A DNA stretch of 64,000 nucleotides. It comes from Falsiroseomonas sp050563535. Its GTDB lineage: Bacteria; Pseudomonadota; Alphaproteobacteria; Acetobacterales; Acetobacteraceae. The stretch covers positions 62,001 through 126,000 of the forward strand of contig NZ_JBNXUO010000003.1 in the NCBI RefSeq assembly GCF_050563535.1. Direction: 5' to 3'. Below, piece by piece: positions 53,627 to 62,022 of the stretch. A program made the position numbers and the translations under genes. Each line of letters begins with the position of its first letter. Position 1 is the first letter of the stretch. The notes beneath the pieces are model-generated. The model ran no database searches, was not told the DNA's origin, and saw only the letters and a list, made by a program, of their open reading frames with translations.

Positions 53627-54604
53627 CTATCCCAGCAGCCAGTCGTTGCCCAGCGCCGCCAGCGTCGTGTTCTCGAAGACCAGGGCGGTCCAGTGCGAGC
53701 CGGGATCGGTGGGCGACGTCACGCGCAGTGCGACGCGCGTGGCGGAAACCTGCACGAGTTCCATCTCCCATCCCGCGGCGAGGGCGCCGGGGTCGACGCG
53801 GTCGCCCTCCGCCGCCGAGAAATCCGCGATGACGTCGCGGCTGGGCCAGAGCGACCGGATGGCGAAGACATCCGCGCCCGCGCCGCCTTCCAGCGTGTCG
53901 CCGCCATCCCCGCCCGCGATCCAGTCGTCGCCGGCGCCGCCCCGCAGCAGGTCGTTGCCGAGACCGCCCCAAAGGGAATCGGCGCCCGCGCCGCCCTCCA
54001 GCAGGTCCTGCCCGCCATCGCCCCATAGCCGGTCGGCGCCGTCCTCCCCGCGCAGCGTGTCGTCGCCGAACCAGCCGGAGATCCGGTCGTCACCGCCGCG
54101 TCCTTCGGCAAGGTCGTCGCCATCCCCGGCCAGGATCCGGTCCTGCGCCGCGGCGCCCGCGATGGTGTCGTCGCCGCCGCCGCCGAAGGCGGTGCGGAGC
54201 GGGGCGCCGCCGTAATCAGGCGTCGCGGCCGTCAGCAGGTCGTCGCCCTCGCCGCCGGACAGGGTGTTGGCGGATTCGGTGCCGTCGTCGCCCAGCAGCG
54301 TGTCGTCCCCGGCGCCGCCCTCCAGCAGGTCGCCGCCCGCCGAGCCGAGGAGGGAATCGTCGCCATCCCCGCCCAGCAGCGTGTCGTTGCCGTCGCCGCC
54401 CCACAGCGTGTCGCCGCCGGCCCCGCCCTCCAGCAGGTCATCGCCGCGGTTGCCGAACAGCCGGTCATCGCCCCCGGCGCCGGAGAGCGAGTCGCCGCCG
54501 CTGCCGCCGCTGATCGAGTCCCCGCTGTCGCTTCCCACCCAGACGATGCCGGGCCGGTAGGGAAGATTGATGGCGCGCAGCGCACCGGGCACGGGCGAGG
54601 ACAT
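53627..54604 (-). CDS. RTX (hemolysin-type) calcium-binding repeat protein
   Basis: A 325-aa protein made largely of about 20 nonapeptide GGxGxDxUx repeats (residues about 25-250), which form a calcium-bound parallel beta-roll outside the cell. The last 75 residues (DVFAIRSLWPSRDVIADFS to LAALGNDWLLG) match the C-terminal domain that carries the type I secretion signal. There is no recognisable enzyme or toxin domain and no N-terminal signal peptide, as expected for type I export. MSSPVPGALRAIN (start 54604) is preferred; an ATG at 54712 would add 36 unlike residues. No HlyB/HlyD genes are in the window. Confidence 0.9.
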   Translation of the reverse strand: MSSPVPGALRAINLPYRPGIVWVGSDSGDSISGGSGGDSLSGAGGDDRLFGNRGDDLLEGGAGGDTLWGGDGNDTLLGGDGDDSLLGSAGGDLLEGGAGDDTLLGDDGTESANTLSGGEGDDLLTAATPDYGGAPLRTAFGGGGDDTIAGAAAQDRILAGDGDDLAEGRGGDDRISGWFGDDTLRGEDGADRLWGDGGQDLLEGGAGADSLWGGLGNDLLRGGAGDDWIAGGDGGDTLEGGAGADVFAIRSLWPSRDVIADFSAAEGDRVDPGALAAGWEMELVQVSATRVALRVTSPTDPGSHWTALVFENTTLAALGNDWLLG

Positions 54605-54756
54605 CGGGTGAAGGCTTCCGCAATCAGGGGTTGTGCAACCCTGGCACCGGCGGCGACCTCCGGGCAGCCTCGCCGGACAATTTGCGACGGCCGGCGCGGC
54701 CATTGCGCCCACAGCGGGCGCCGGCCAGTCTGGCGGAAAGACAGGGAGGGACGGGA

Positions 54757-55728
54757 ATGCAGCGCATCACACGCCGGGGGCTGCTCGGCACCGCCGCGGC
54801 CATGCTGGCGGCGCCCGCCATCGCGCAGCCGGCCTGGCCCGCGGGGCCGATCCGCATCGTCGTGCCCTTCCCGCCAGGCGGGTCCACCGATGCGCTGTCG
54901 CGGCTGCTGCAGCCGGCGCTGCAACAGCAACTCGGCGTGCCGATCGTGGTGGAGAACCGCACCGGCGCCTCCGGCGCGCTCGGCACGGCGGCGGTGGCGC
55001 GCAGCACGCCGGACGGCAACACCTGGGTCCTGGTCTTCGACACCCATGCGGTGAACCCGGCGCTGATCCCGAATATCGGCTTCGACACCGAACGCGACCT
55101 GACGCCGCTGCTGCTGTTCGGCACCGCGCCGATGGTGCTGACGGTCCACCGCACGCGCCCCTGGCGCAGCTTCGCCGAGGTTGCGGCGGCCGCCCGCGCC
55201 CGGCCGGACACGGTCACCTTCGGCACCATCGGCAACGGGTCGCTCGCGCATCTCACCATGGCGCTGCTCGGCCGCGCGACCGGGCTGCAACTCGTCCACG
55301 TCCCCTATCGGGGCGGCGGCCCGCTGGCGGTGGCGGCCGTCGCGGGGGAGGTGGACCTGCCCATCGCCACCCGCCCGGCCATCGGCGCCCATATCGACAG
55401 CGGCGCGCTGATCCCCATCGCGCAGACCGGCGCGGCGCGCTCCCCCTCCATGCCCGACCTGCCGACCCTGGCCGAGCTTGCCGCGCCGGGGCTGGATGCG
55501 CGTGCCTTCTGGGGCTTCCTCGGCCCCGCCAACCTGCCCGCGCCGGTCAAGGCGCGCATGGAAGGCGCCATCCGCGCCGCGCTCGACCAGCCGGAGATCC
55601 GCGCGCGGGTCATCGGCCTCGGCATCGACCTCGACCCGCAGGGCGAGGCGGCGTTCCGCCCCTTCCTGTCGGCCCAGATCGCCACCTGGGGCCGCGTGGT
55701 GCGGGAGAACGGCATCCGGCCGGACTGA
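54757..55728 (+). CDS. Bug/TctC family tripartite tricarboxylate-type binding protein
   Basis: A 323-aa periplasmic binding protein with a twin-arginine-like leader (TRRGLLGTAAAMLAAP). The mature part has IRIVVPFPPGGSTDALSR and VVENRTGASGALGTAAVARS, the Bug signature loops, and YRGGGPLAVAAVAGEVD. The ribosome site AGGGAGGG is seven bases before ATG 54757. No TctA/TctB membrane genes are nearby; such orphans are common in this family. The ligand is probably a carboxylate but unproven. Confidence 0.92.
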   Translation: MQRITRRGLLGTAAAMLAAPAIAQPAWPAGPIRIVVPFPPGGSTDALSRLLQPALQQQLGVPIVVENRTGASGALGTAAVARSTPDGNTWVLVFDTHAVNPALIPNIGFDTERDLTPLLLFGTAPMVLTVHRTRPWRSFAEVAAAARARPDTVTFGTIGNGSLAHLTMALLGRATGLQLVHVPYRGGGPLAVAAVAGEVDLPIATRPAIGAHIDSGALIPIAQTGAARSPSMPDLPTLAELAAPGLDARAFWGFLGPANLPAPVKARMEGAIRAALDQPEIRARVIGLGIDLDPQGEAAFRPFLSAQIATWGRVVRENGIRPD

Positions 55729-55744
55729 CCGGCGCGGGCCGGGA

Positions 55745-56821
55745 TCAGGGCGTGATCGCCACCTTCATCACGCCGTCGCGCTGGTGGCTGAACAGGTCAT
55801 ACGCCTCCTCGATCCGGTCGAGGGTGAAGCGGTGCGTCACCAGCGGGCCGAGATCGACCCGGCCCGAGGCGATGACCTCCATCAGCCGCCGCATCCTTTC
55901 CTTCCCGCCGGGGCAAAGGGTGGTGACGATCTTCAGGTCGCCGAGCCCCGCCGCGAAGGCGCCGAGCGGGATGGTCAGGTCGCCCGAATAGACGCCGAGC
56001 GAGGACAGGGTGCCGCCCGGCCGCAGCACGCGCAGCGCGGCCTCGAAGGTGGCCTGGGTGCCGAGCGCCTCGATCGAGACATCGACGCCGCGGCCATCGG
56101 TGATCCGCATCACCGCCTCGACCGGGTCCTCCTGGCTGAAGTCCACGACGTGGTCGGCGCCGAGCCGCCGCGCCATCGCAAGCCGCTCCGGCACGCGGTC
56201 CACCGCGATAATGGTGGAGGCGCCCTTCAGCTTCGCCCCCGCCGTCGCGCAGAGCCCGATCGGACCCTGTGCGAAGACCGCGACGGCATCGCCGATCCGC
56301 ACCTCGCCGCTTTCCGCGCCGCTGAAGCCGGTGGACATGATGTCCGGGCACATCAGCACCTGCTCGTCGGTCAGCCCGTCCGGCACCGGGGCGAGGTTCG
56401 CCATGGCGTCCGGCACCAGAACGTAGTCGGCCTGGCAGCCATCGATGGTGTTGCCGAACTTCCAGCCACCGATGGCCTTCCAGCCATGCCGCGTCCCCGC
56501 GCCGTCCTGCGCGCCGCAGCCGCAGAGGCATGCATTCGACCAGCCGCTCGGCGTGATGGCGCCCGCGATGGCCCGCTGGCCCTCGCGCAGGCCGCGCACG
56601 CCGCTGCCGAGGCGATGGATCACGCCCACCGGCTCATGCCCCACGGTCAGGCCGGGCGCGACGGGATACTCGCCCTTCAGGATGTGAACATCGGTGCCGC
56701 AGATCGTGGTGGTGGTGATCTTCAGCAGCGCATCCTGCGGCCCGACCTCGGGCAGCTTCTTCTCCTGCAGCTCGATCTTCCCGGGCTTCACGAACACCGC
56801 GGCCCGCATCGTCTCGGCCAT
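55745..56821 (-). CDS. Zinc-dependent alcohol dehydrogenase family protein
   Basis: A 358-aa medium-chain dehydrogenase. The catalytic zinc region has TTICGTDVHILKGEYP and GLTVGHEPVGVIHRLG. The structural lobe reads TPSGWSNACLCGCGAQDG, a pattern seen in the isopropanol/glutathione-independent formaldehyde type rather than the classical four-cysteine loop. Coenzyme-site segment VAVFAQGPIGLCATAGAKL is followed by AVDRVPERLAMA, where the Asp suggests NAD preference. It starts MAETMRAAV at 56821; MRAAVFVKPG is an alternative. The substrate is a secondary alcohol or aldehyde, unknown. Confidence 0.9.
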   Translation of the reverse strand: MAETMRAAVFVKPGKIELQEKKLPEVGPQDALLKITTTTICGTDVHILKGEYPVAPGLTVGHEPVGVIHRLGSGVRGLREGQRAIAGAITPSGWSNACLCGCGAQDGAGTRHGWKAIGGWKFGNTIDGCQADYVLVPDAMANLAPVPDGLTDEQVLMCPDIMSTGFSGAESGEVRIGDAVAVFAQGPIGLCATAGAKLKGASTIIAVDRVPERLAMARRLGADHVVDFSQEDPVEAVMRITDGRGVDVSIEALGTQATFEAALRVLRPGGTLSSLGVYSGDLTIPLGAFAAGLGDLKIVTTLCPGGKERMRRLMEVIASGRVDLGPLVTHRFTLDRIEEAYDLFSHQRDGVMKVAITP

Positions 56822-56879
56822 GATCCTGTCCCCTGCAATGGCGGCCGGATTAGGAGGGCAGGCGCGCCCCGCCCGCTTT

Positions 56880-56902
56880 GATCCCGCGCAAGACGCGGGA
56901 TC
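56880..56902. terminator. Perfect 9-bp palindromic hairpin between two minus-strand genes
   Basis: GATCCCGCG (56880-56888), loop CAAGA, CGCGGGATC (56894-56902). It lies between the YidB-like gene and the alcohol dehydrogenase. There is no U-tract on the minus strand. It may be a transcript-end hairpin or an operator-like palindrome. Confidence 0.4.
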
Positions 56903-56945
56903 GCCGTGCGGGCCGGGCCGCCGCCGCGCGCGCGGCCGGGCGGGT

Positions 56946-57632
56946 TCAGGTCCGGCGGGTCGGGCCGATGCCGAAGCCGCTCAGCAGGTCGCCCTCGTCA
57001 TGGTCGTTCAGCTCGTCGTCGCGTTCGGGCAGGCGGCCCTGCGGCGTCAGGCGATCCACCATCCCCGGCAGGCCGCGGCTGAGCTGCGAGAGGATCTCGT
57101 CGCGGCCCATGCCGGTATGCTGCTGCACCTCGTCCAGCATCTCGGGCGGGATGGCGCGGGCCAGTTCCTCGGGCCGCACATCCTCGTTGCGGCCGGGGCC
57201 GATCCAGCTGTCCACCTGCGGCCCGAGGCCGGAGCCGCGGAGGTGGTCGGTCAGCGAGGACAGGCCCGACGCGCCGCCCCGGCCGCGCATCATGTAGGCG
57301 AGCAGGGCCATCAGGGCCATGCCCTTCACCCCGCCGAGCCCGCCCGCCAGCCCGCCGAGCGTACCGCCCATCGGCGACCTTCCCGCGCCGCCGAGCAACC
57401 CGCCCAGGATGCCGCCCAGGCCGCCGCCCATCCCGCCGCCCAGCGCACCGCTGAGGCCGCCCAGCCCGCCGCCCGGCGCCACCCCGCCGCCGAACATGCC
57501 GCCCGAGCGCCCGGCCTCGTCCCCCGGCAGGCGCGGGGTGCCGAGCGGGGATGAACCCCCGCCGCCCATCATCCCGCCGCCGGCACCGCCGCCCAGCACG
57601 CCGTTGAGAATCCGCGACAGCACGTCCGACAT
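56946..57632 (-). CDS. YidB/DUF937 family glycine-rich protein
   Basis: A 228-aa protein starting at MSDVLSRILNGVLGG. The first 110 residues are almost entirely Gly/Met/Leu/Pro repeats. The second half (SSLTDHLRGSGLGPQVDSWIG, AIPPEMLDEVQQHTGMGRDEILSQLSRGLPGMVDRLTP) is the conserved YidB/DUF937 domain. The function is not established. A possible hydrophobic stretch (GMALMALLAYMM) separates the halves. It diverges from the next alcohol dehydrogenase across 123 bases. Confidence 0.85.
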   Translation of the reverse strand: MSDVLSRILNGVLGGGAGGGMMGGGGSSPLGTPRLPGDEAGRSGGMFGGGVAPGGGLGGLSGALGGGMGGGLGGILGGLLGGAGRSPMGGTLGGLAGGLGGVKGMALMALLAYMMRGRGGASGLSSLTDHLRGSGLGPQVDSWIGPGRNEDVRPEELARAIPPEMLDEVQQHTGMGRDEILSQLSRGLPGMVDRLTPQGRLPERDDELNDHDEGDLLSGFGIGPTRRT

Positions 57633-57755
57633 GACAGGTCTCCTTCGTCCAGCAGGTCCGAACGCCAGCGCGGCGGGAGGTTTCCGGCCGCGCGGCTTGA
57701 CCCGACCGCCCGCGCCGCCTTCGATGCGCGACGGAACGTCGGGAAGGACTGCACG

Positions 57756-58817
57756 ATGCGCGCCTGGGCCGTGGTGGAGACGCGCAAGCCGCTCCAGGAG
57801 ATCGAGCTTCCGACGCCGGAGCCGACCGGCAGCCAGGTGCTGCTGGAGGTGACCCATGCCGGCGTCTGCCATTCCGACCTGCATATCTGGGAAGGCGAAT
57901 ACGACCTAGGCAGCCGGGGGAAGATGCTGCTGAGCGATCGCGGCGTGAAGCTGCCGCTCGCGATGGGGCACGAGACGGTGGGACGTGTCCTGAAATGGGG
58001 ACCGGATGCCGAAGGACATGGGCTGGCGGTCGGCCAGACGCGCATCGTCTTCCCCTGGGTCGGCTGCGGCCGCTGCGCCCGTTGCCGGGCGGAGGAGGAC
58101 AACATGTGCGCGCAGGGCCGCGCCATCGGCATCTTCCAGCATGGCGGCTACGCAACCCATGTGCTGGTGCCGGAGCCGCGGCACCTGGTGGACCCCGGCA
58201 ACATCGACCACGCGCTTGCCGCGACCTATGCCTGTTCGGGCATCACCGTCTATTCCGCGATCAACAAGGTCATGCCCCTCGCGCCCGACGAGGCGATCGT
58301 GCTGGTCGGCGCGGGCGGGCTCGGCCTGCAGGCGATCAGCGTGTTGAAGGCGCTCGGCCATCGCCGCATCGTCTCGGTCGATCTCGGCGCGGGGAAGCTG
58401 GCCGCGGCGCGGGAGGCGGGGGCGAGCGACACGCTCGACGCCTCGATGGGCGACGTGACCCGGCGCCTCCTCGACCTGTGCGGCGGGCCGGTGATGGCGG
58501 TGATCGACCTGGTGAACGGGACCGAGACCGCGCGCTTCGCCTTCGACGCGCTGGCGAAGGGCGGCAGGCTGGTGCAGGTCGGCCTGTTCGGTGGGGAGCT
58601 GACGGTGCCGCTGCCCGTCATGGCGATGAAGGCGGTGACTGTGCAGGGGAGCTATGTGGGCAACCCGAAGGAGCTACGGGCCCTCGTCGCGCTCGGCCAG
58701 AGCGGCCGCCTGCCGGGCATCCCGATCACGCGGGAGCCGCTGGCGGCAGCCGACTCCGCCTTGCAGCGCCTGCGCGCCGGCAAGGTCACCGGGCGCATCG
58801 TGCTGACCGCGGGGTGA
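57756..58817 (+). CDS. Zinc-binding alcohol dehydrogenase
   Basis: A 353-aa medium-chain dehydrogenase with the complete zinc pattern: AGVCHSDLHIWEGEYD and MGHETVGRVLKWG for the catalytic zinc, and the four structural cysteines in WVGCGRCARCRAEEDNMC. The coenzyme site VLVGAGGLGLQAISVLKAL is followed by VSVDLGAGKLAAA, where Asp suggests NAD. It starts at ATG 57756 behind GGAAGG. Members often act on primary or aromatic alcohols; the actual substrate is unknown. Confidence 0.92.
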   Translation: MRAWAVVETRKPLQEIELPTPEPTGSQVLLEVTHAGVCHSDLHIWEGEYDLGSRGKMLLSDRGVKLPLAMGHETVGRVLKWGPDAEGHGLAVGQTRIVFPWVGCGRCARCRAEEDNMCAQGRAIGIFQHGGYATHVLVPEPRHLVDPGNIDHALAATYACSGITVYSAINKVMPLAPDEAIVLVGAGGLGLQAISVLKALGHRRIVSVDLGAGKLAAAREAGASDTLDASMGDVTRRLLDLCGGPVMAVIDLVNGTETARFAFDALAKGGRLVQVGLFGGELTVPLPVMAMKAVTVQGSYVGNPKELRALVALGQSGRLPGIPITREPLAAADSALQRLRAGKVTGRIVLTAG

Positions 58818-58820
58818 TGG

Positions 58821-58837
58821 CGGGCCGCTTCGGCCCG
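58821..58837. terminator. Hairpin between convergent genes
   Basis: CGGGCCG, loop CTT, CGGCCCG (58821-58837) fills most of the 25-base gap between the alcohol dehydrogenase and the cupin gene. It has no U-tract. It is placed to act on both strands. Confidence 0.4.
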
Positions 58838-58842
58838 ATGGA

Positions 58843-59355
58843 TCACGCCAGCGGGTAGGGGCCGCCCGTCACCGGGTCCGATGGCGGGTCGGGGGTGATG
58901 GGGATGCTCGACAGCGCCTCCGCCCGCTGGCCCGGCAGGCCGGTGAACTCCTCCGGCTCGGCGCCGGGCGGGTAGGCGCCCACCACCAGCAGGTCGTCCG
59001 TCTGGCCAAGGTTCTGGTGCCCGGTGCCGGCGGGCAGCACCACCACGTCGCCGGCCTTCAGCGCCACGACCACCCCGGCCTCGCCCCCCAGCCGCACCCG
59101 CACCTCGCCGCAGATGACGGCGAGCGCCTCATGCGCGTCGGGGTGGTAGTGGGGGTAGTCGTAGATGCCGTTCCGCCACGCGGGCGGCCAGCCGTTGCGG
59201 GCGAACAGTGCCTCGGCCGCCGCGGCATCGCCGGCGGCCACGGCGCCGCGGTGCAGCAGGACCGGCAGGCGCGGATTGTTCGGGATCTCGCCGATCGCGG
59301 CCTCGCCTGCGGGCAGCATCAGCCGTTCCGCCCCGTCGCGCCGGTGTTCGTGCAT
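58843..59355 (-). CDS. Cupin domain protein, YjlB-like
   Basis: A 170-aa cytoplasmic cupin. IPNNPRLPVLLHRG, ARNGWPPAWRNGIYDYPHYH and DAHEALAVICGEVRVRLGG match the YjlB-type pattern, with the metal ligands in HYHPDAHE. The second cupin motif is in VVLPAGTGHQNLG. The start at 59355 has an extended GGGAGGAGG ribosome site (59366-59358) immediately upstream. Function unknown; possibly a small-molecule or metal-dependent enzyme. Confidence 0.85.
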   Translation of the reverse strand: MHEHRRDGAERLMLPAGEAAIGEIPNNPRLPVLLHRGAVAAGDAAAAEALFARNGWPPAWRNGIYDYPHYHPDAHEALAVICGEVRVRLGGEAGVVVALKAGDVVVLPAGTGHQNLGQTDDLLVVGAYPPGAEPEEFTGLPGQRAEALSSIPITPDPPSDPVTGGPYPLA

Positions 59356-59539
59356 CGCCTCCTCCCTGACCATGGGAGGGAAGCTTGGTGCGGGCAGGGC
59401 CGGACTCCAAGCGGGCAGGCGGGACATGACCCTCGGCCGGCTGGCGGGCTGCCGTCCCAACCAGGGGTGTAACCGCTCTTGCAGCATCGTTGCGCCAGTC
59501 CCTAAGCTGGCGCGCGCACGAAAACGTGAGGAGAGCGCG

Positions 59540-60010
59540 ATGCATTCCAGGATCTTGATGGCGGCTGGCGCCATGGCGACGCTGCTGGCCGGCGCAGCCG
59601 TGGCGCAGGACTTCAACCGGAACCCGTCCTTCGGCACGGTGAACCTGCGCGCCAACTTCGCCCCTGACCCCTATTCCGTGAATGTCACGGCCGGCGGGCA
59701 GCTTCCGGCCGAGCGCCTGGGGGGAGCGAGTTGCGTCGGCTCGATCGCCAATGCGCCGGATGTGCGGCTGAACTACCAGGCTGGCGGCCTGCCGCTCTAC
59801 ATCGCCGCGCGGTCACGGGCGGATGTGACGCTCGTCATCAACCTGCCGAATGGCCGGTGGCTGTGCAACGACGACTTCGAGGGCACCAATGCCGGCGTGG
59901 TGCTGAACACGCCGCAGTCGGGGCAGTACGACATCTGGGTCGGCCATTACGACCGGGGCTCCCGCGTGCCGGCGCAGGTGCTCTTCTCCGAAGTGCCGCC
60001 CCGGCGCTGA
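59540..60010 (+). CDS. Small secreted beta-rich protein
   Basis: A 156-aa protein with a Sec signal peptide (ILMAAGAMATLLAGAAVAQ, cleavage near AVAQ). The mature domain has NFAPDPYSVNVTAGG, two cysteines (ASCVG and WLCNDD) likely to form a disulfide, and SGQYDIWVGHYDRG near the end, a pattern like bacterial pre-peptidase C-terminal-type sandwiches. I do not recognise a named family. A GAGGAGAG ribosome site precedes ATG 59540. The 184-base upstream gap contains a GCGCCAG/CTGGCGC inverted repeat (59492-59513). Confidence 0.8.
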   Translation: MHSRILMAAGAMATLLAGAAVAQDFNRNPSFGTVNLRANFAPDPYSVNVTAGGQLPAERLGGASCVGSIANAPDVRLNYQAGGLPLYIAARSRADVTLVINLPNGRWLCNDDFEGTNAGVVLNTPQSGQYDIWVGHYDRGSRVPAQVLFSEVPPRR

Positions 60011-60048
60011 GGCGGCGCCGGCCCTGCCCCCGCCGGGGCGGGGCCGGT

Positions 60049-60969
60049 TCAGTTGCCGAACAGCTGCGCGGTCAGCCGCATGTGCTGCGCCGTGTGCGGC
60101 GAGGTCGCCTCCGCGACCTCCTCCATCGGCTGGCCGCGCACCATGATGGTGCGGCCATCGGTGGCCGAGCGGTTGTAGATGAAGCCATGGGTCGCGTAGG
60201 TGCGGCCGAAGCTGTCGCGGTCGAAGCCGACCTGGTGGCGGACGGCGGTCCAGTCGTTGCGGTCGGACACGTCCACCACCAAGGCCCCGCGTAGCACCTG
60301 GCCCCGCCGCAGGCCCGGGCCGCCCCAGTTGGCGTGGTCGACCTCGATCGTGCGGCTGTTCACCACGCGGCTGACCACCGCGACATGCCCGCGCGACATG
60401 CCACCGGTGCCGGCGAAGGCCAGGACGGAGCCGCGTTCCGGCGTCTGGCCGCGGGCGTAGACGCCAGCGGCGTTGTACCACCAGACATGCGCGTCGCCGC
60501 TGATGGCCATGCCGGTCGCCATGCGGGCGAAGGGCACGCAGGACAGGCCGGAGGTGACGGAGACCGGCAGGATCGGCGTGCCATGGCCCGAGGCATGGGC
60601 GCTGCGCATCACCGCCGGCATGGCGGCGGCCGCGCGTGCAGGCTCCTGCGGCGCGATCCTGCTGCCATGGCCGCGCTGGCCCGCAGGCATCGCCACGCGG
60701 GTCACGGCCGGGGCCTGAGGGCGGGCCGCCTGGCTGGCTGCCATGCGTGCCACCGGCGCCGCCGCAGCGGCCTGGCGGGCCTGCGGCTGGTTCGGCTTCG
60801 CGACGCTGCGCACCGGCGCGGCGGCAGGCCGGGCCTGGACAACGGGCTGTCCGGGGCGCGCCTGCTTCGTCACCTGTCTGGAACTGCGGTCCGCGGCCTC
60901 GGCCGACGGCATCAGCGCCGTCGCGCCGACAAGAACGCAGACAAGCGCAAGCGTGCCTTTTGCCCGCAT
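60049..60969 (-). CDS. CHAP-domain secreted protein
   Basis: A 306-aa protein with a Sec signal peptide (GTLALVCVLVGATALMPSAEA). A long Ala/Pro/Gln/Arg linker (residues 27-125) leads to a CHAP amidase/peptidase domain with the catalytic cysteine in SGLSCVPFAR and the histidine in MSRGHVAVVSRV, then EVDHANWGG. CHAP domains cleave peptidoglycan cross-bridges or stems, so a cell-wall role in the periplasm is likely. It has a 319-base intergenic region upstream with inverted repeats. Confidence 0.88.
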   Translation of the reverse strand: MRAKGTLALVCVLVGATALMPSAEAADRSSRQVTKQARPGQPVVQARPAAAPVRSVAKPNQPQARQAAAAAPVARMAASQAARPQAPAVTRVAMPAGQRGHGSRIAPQEPARAAAAMPAVMRSAHASGHGTPILPVSVTSGLSCVPFARMATGMAISGDAHVWWYNAAGVYARGQTPERGSVLAFAGTGGMSRGHVAVVSRVVNSRTIEVDHANWGGPGLRRGQVLRGALVVDVSDRNDWTAVRHQVGFDRDSFGRTYATHGFIYNRSATDGRTIMVRGQPMEEVAEATSPHTAQHMRLTAQLFGN

Positions 60970-61288
60970 CGATAGCCCCCCGTTCTGCCTCGCCCAACAC
61001 GGCCTCGCGACCGTGCCCTGCTGCGGTATCCGGGGGTGGGGGGTAGGGGCAACCCGCCGCGGCGTTACACGGCGTAATCCGGCGTGATTCGTCCGGGCGG
61101 GCTGTGGAAGCGGACCCGTATGCGGTCGATCTTCCTAAAGTGAAGTTCGGCCCTGCTTCACGACACAGTGTTGCGACACAGATGCAACACCTGAAACACG
61201 AACGGCGCGAGGAGTCCCGCGCCGTTGCATGGCCGTCATGCGGCCGCGGAATGGACCATCCCGCCGGTGTGATGAAACCGGTCGCGGA
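60970..61288. other. Intergenic region with inverted repeats, no gene seen
   Basis: This gap separates the RidA and CHAP genes, both on the minus strand. It holds TTAC-N5-GTAA (61070-61082), an inverted repeat GTGTTGC/GCAACAC (61168-61190) and a perfect 9-bp hairpin AACGGCGCG/CGCGCCGTT (61201-61226). The last could end the RidA transcript, and the first two could be operator sites for the CHAP gene. No ORF with coding character was seen. Confidence 0.5.
61201..61226 (-). terminator. Hairpin downstream of the RidA gene
   Basis: AACGGCGCG (61201-61209), loop of eight bases, CGCGCCGTT (61218-61226), a perfect 9-bp stem. On the minus strand it is followed by CGTGTTTCAGG, so the U-tract is weak. 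It lies about 60 bases past the RidA stop codon. Confidence 0.4.
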
Positions 61289-61639
61289 TCAGCGGCAGGC
61301 CGTCACCATGATCTCCACCAGGTGACGCGGATCGGCCATGTTGGCCTCCACGCAGGCACGAACCGGACGGCCTGCGTCGCCCAGCCATTCGATCCACACC
61401 TTGTTCATCGCGTCGCGGTCGCGGATGTCCTTCAGCCAGATCTGCGCCTGCAGCAGCCGCGTATGGTCGGTGCCGTTGGATTCGAGCGCGGCCGTGATCT
61501 TGGCGAGCACCTGGCGGGTCTGGCCGGTGATGTCCTGGCTCAGGTCATCCGCGGTCATGCCGGCGAGGTAGACGAAGTTGTGGTACTCGACCGAGCTCGA
61601 CAGGATCTGGTTGCTGCCCTGGCGGGTGATCTTGGACAT
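61289..61639 (-). CDS. RidA family protein
   Basis: A 116-aa YjgF/YER057c/UK114-type protein. RidA proteins hydrolyse reactive enamine/imine intermediates from PLP enzymes. The family segments VYLAGMTADDLSQDITGQTRQVLAKI, LLQAQIWLKDIRDRDAMNKVW and RACVEANMADPRHLVEIMVTA are visible. The arginine that binds carboxylates in archetypal RidA (near residue 105) is probably Arg94 in GRPVRACVE, but sub-family may differ. The ATG at 61639 has GGAGGC upstream. Confidence 0.9.
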   Translation of the reverse strand: MSKITRQGSNQILSSSVEYHNFVYLAGMTADDLSQDITGQTRQVLAKITAALESNGTDHTRLLQAQIWLKDIRDRDAMNKVWIEWLGDAGRPVRACVEANMADPRHLVEIMVTACR

Positions 61640-61727
61640 GCGTGCCTCCGTTGCGGACGCGCGCTTCTAGGGGAGGGGCCCGGAGGCCACAAGACGGGCC
61701 TGCGGCGCCATGCCCATCCTCCCGCGC

Positions 61728-62012
61728 TCAGCCGTCCCGCGCGGGCCGGGGCGCCTCGCCATGGTCCGCGGCCCCGGTCACCGCGCAGCCACAGAAGGGA
61801 CAGCGCACCGCCGCGCTGCCGGCCGGGAGAGACGGCAGGGCAGGGTCCACGGGGACCGGCGGGGCTGCCCCTTGCAGGCCGGGGCCGGGGCAGGCGCCGC
61901 GATAGTCCCGCGCCACGACCGCCTCCGCCTCCTCCTGGCGGAAGGCGGCGGCAGGGCCGGGCAGGAGCGCGACGGGGAGGCAGGCGAGCAGGCGGCGGCG
62001 TGCGGTCGGCAT
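61728..62012 (-). CDS. Small secreted protein with CPFCGC motif
   Basis: A 94-aa protein with a twin-arginine-like or Sec leader (TARRRLLACLPVALLPGPAAA). The mature part is Pro/Ala-rich and carries CPFCGC around residue 70, plus one further cysteine (GACPG). The CxxCxC group could bind zinc, heme or copper. It begins ten bases before the Gfo/Idh/MocA stop codon. I do not recognise the family, and the low-complexity content makes the call moderate. Confidence 0.5.
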   Translation of the reverse strand: MPTARRRLLACLPVALLPGPAAAFRQEEAEAVVARDYRGACPGPGLQGAAPPVPVDPALPSLPAGSAAVRCPFCGCAVTGAADHGEAPRPARDG

Positions 62013-62022
62013 GGGTGGCGCC

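Noticed and set aside
54605..54712. Longer N-terminus for the RTX protein
   Set aside because: The added residues contain cysteines and charged segments unlike the repeat protein; MSSPVPGAL is the better start.
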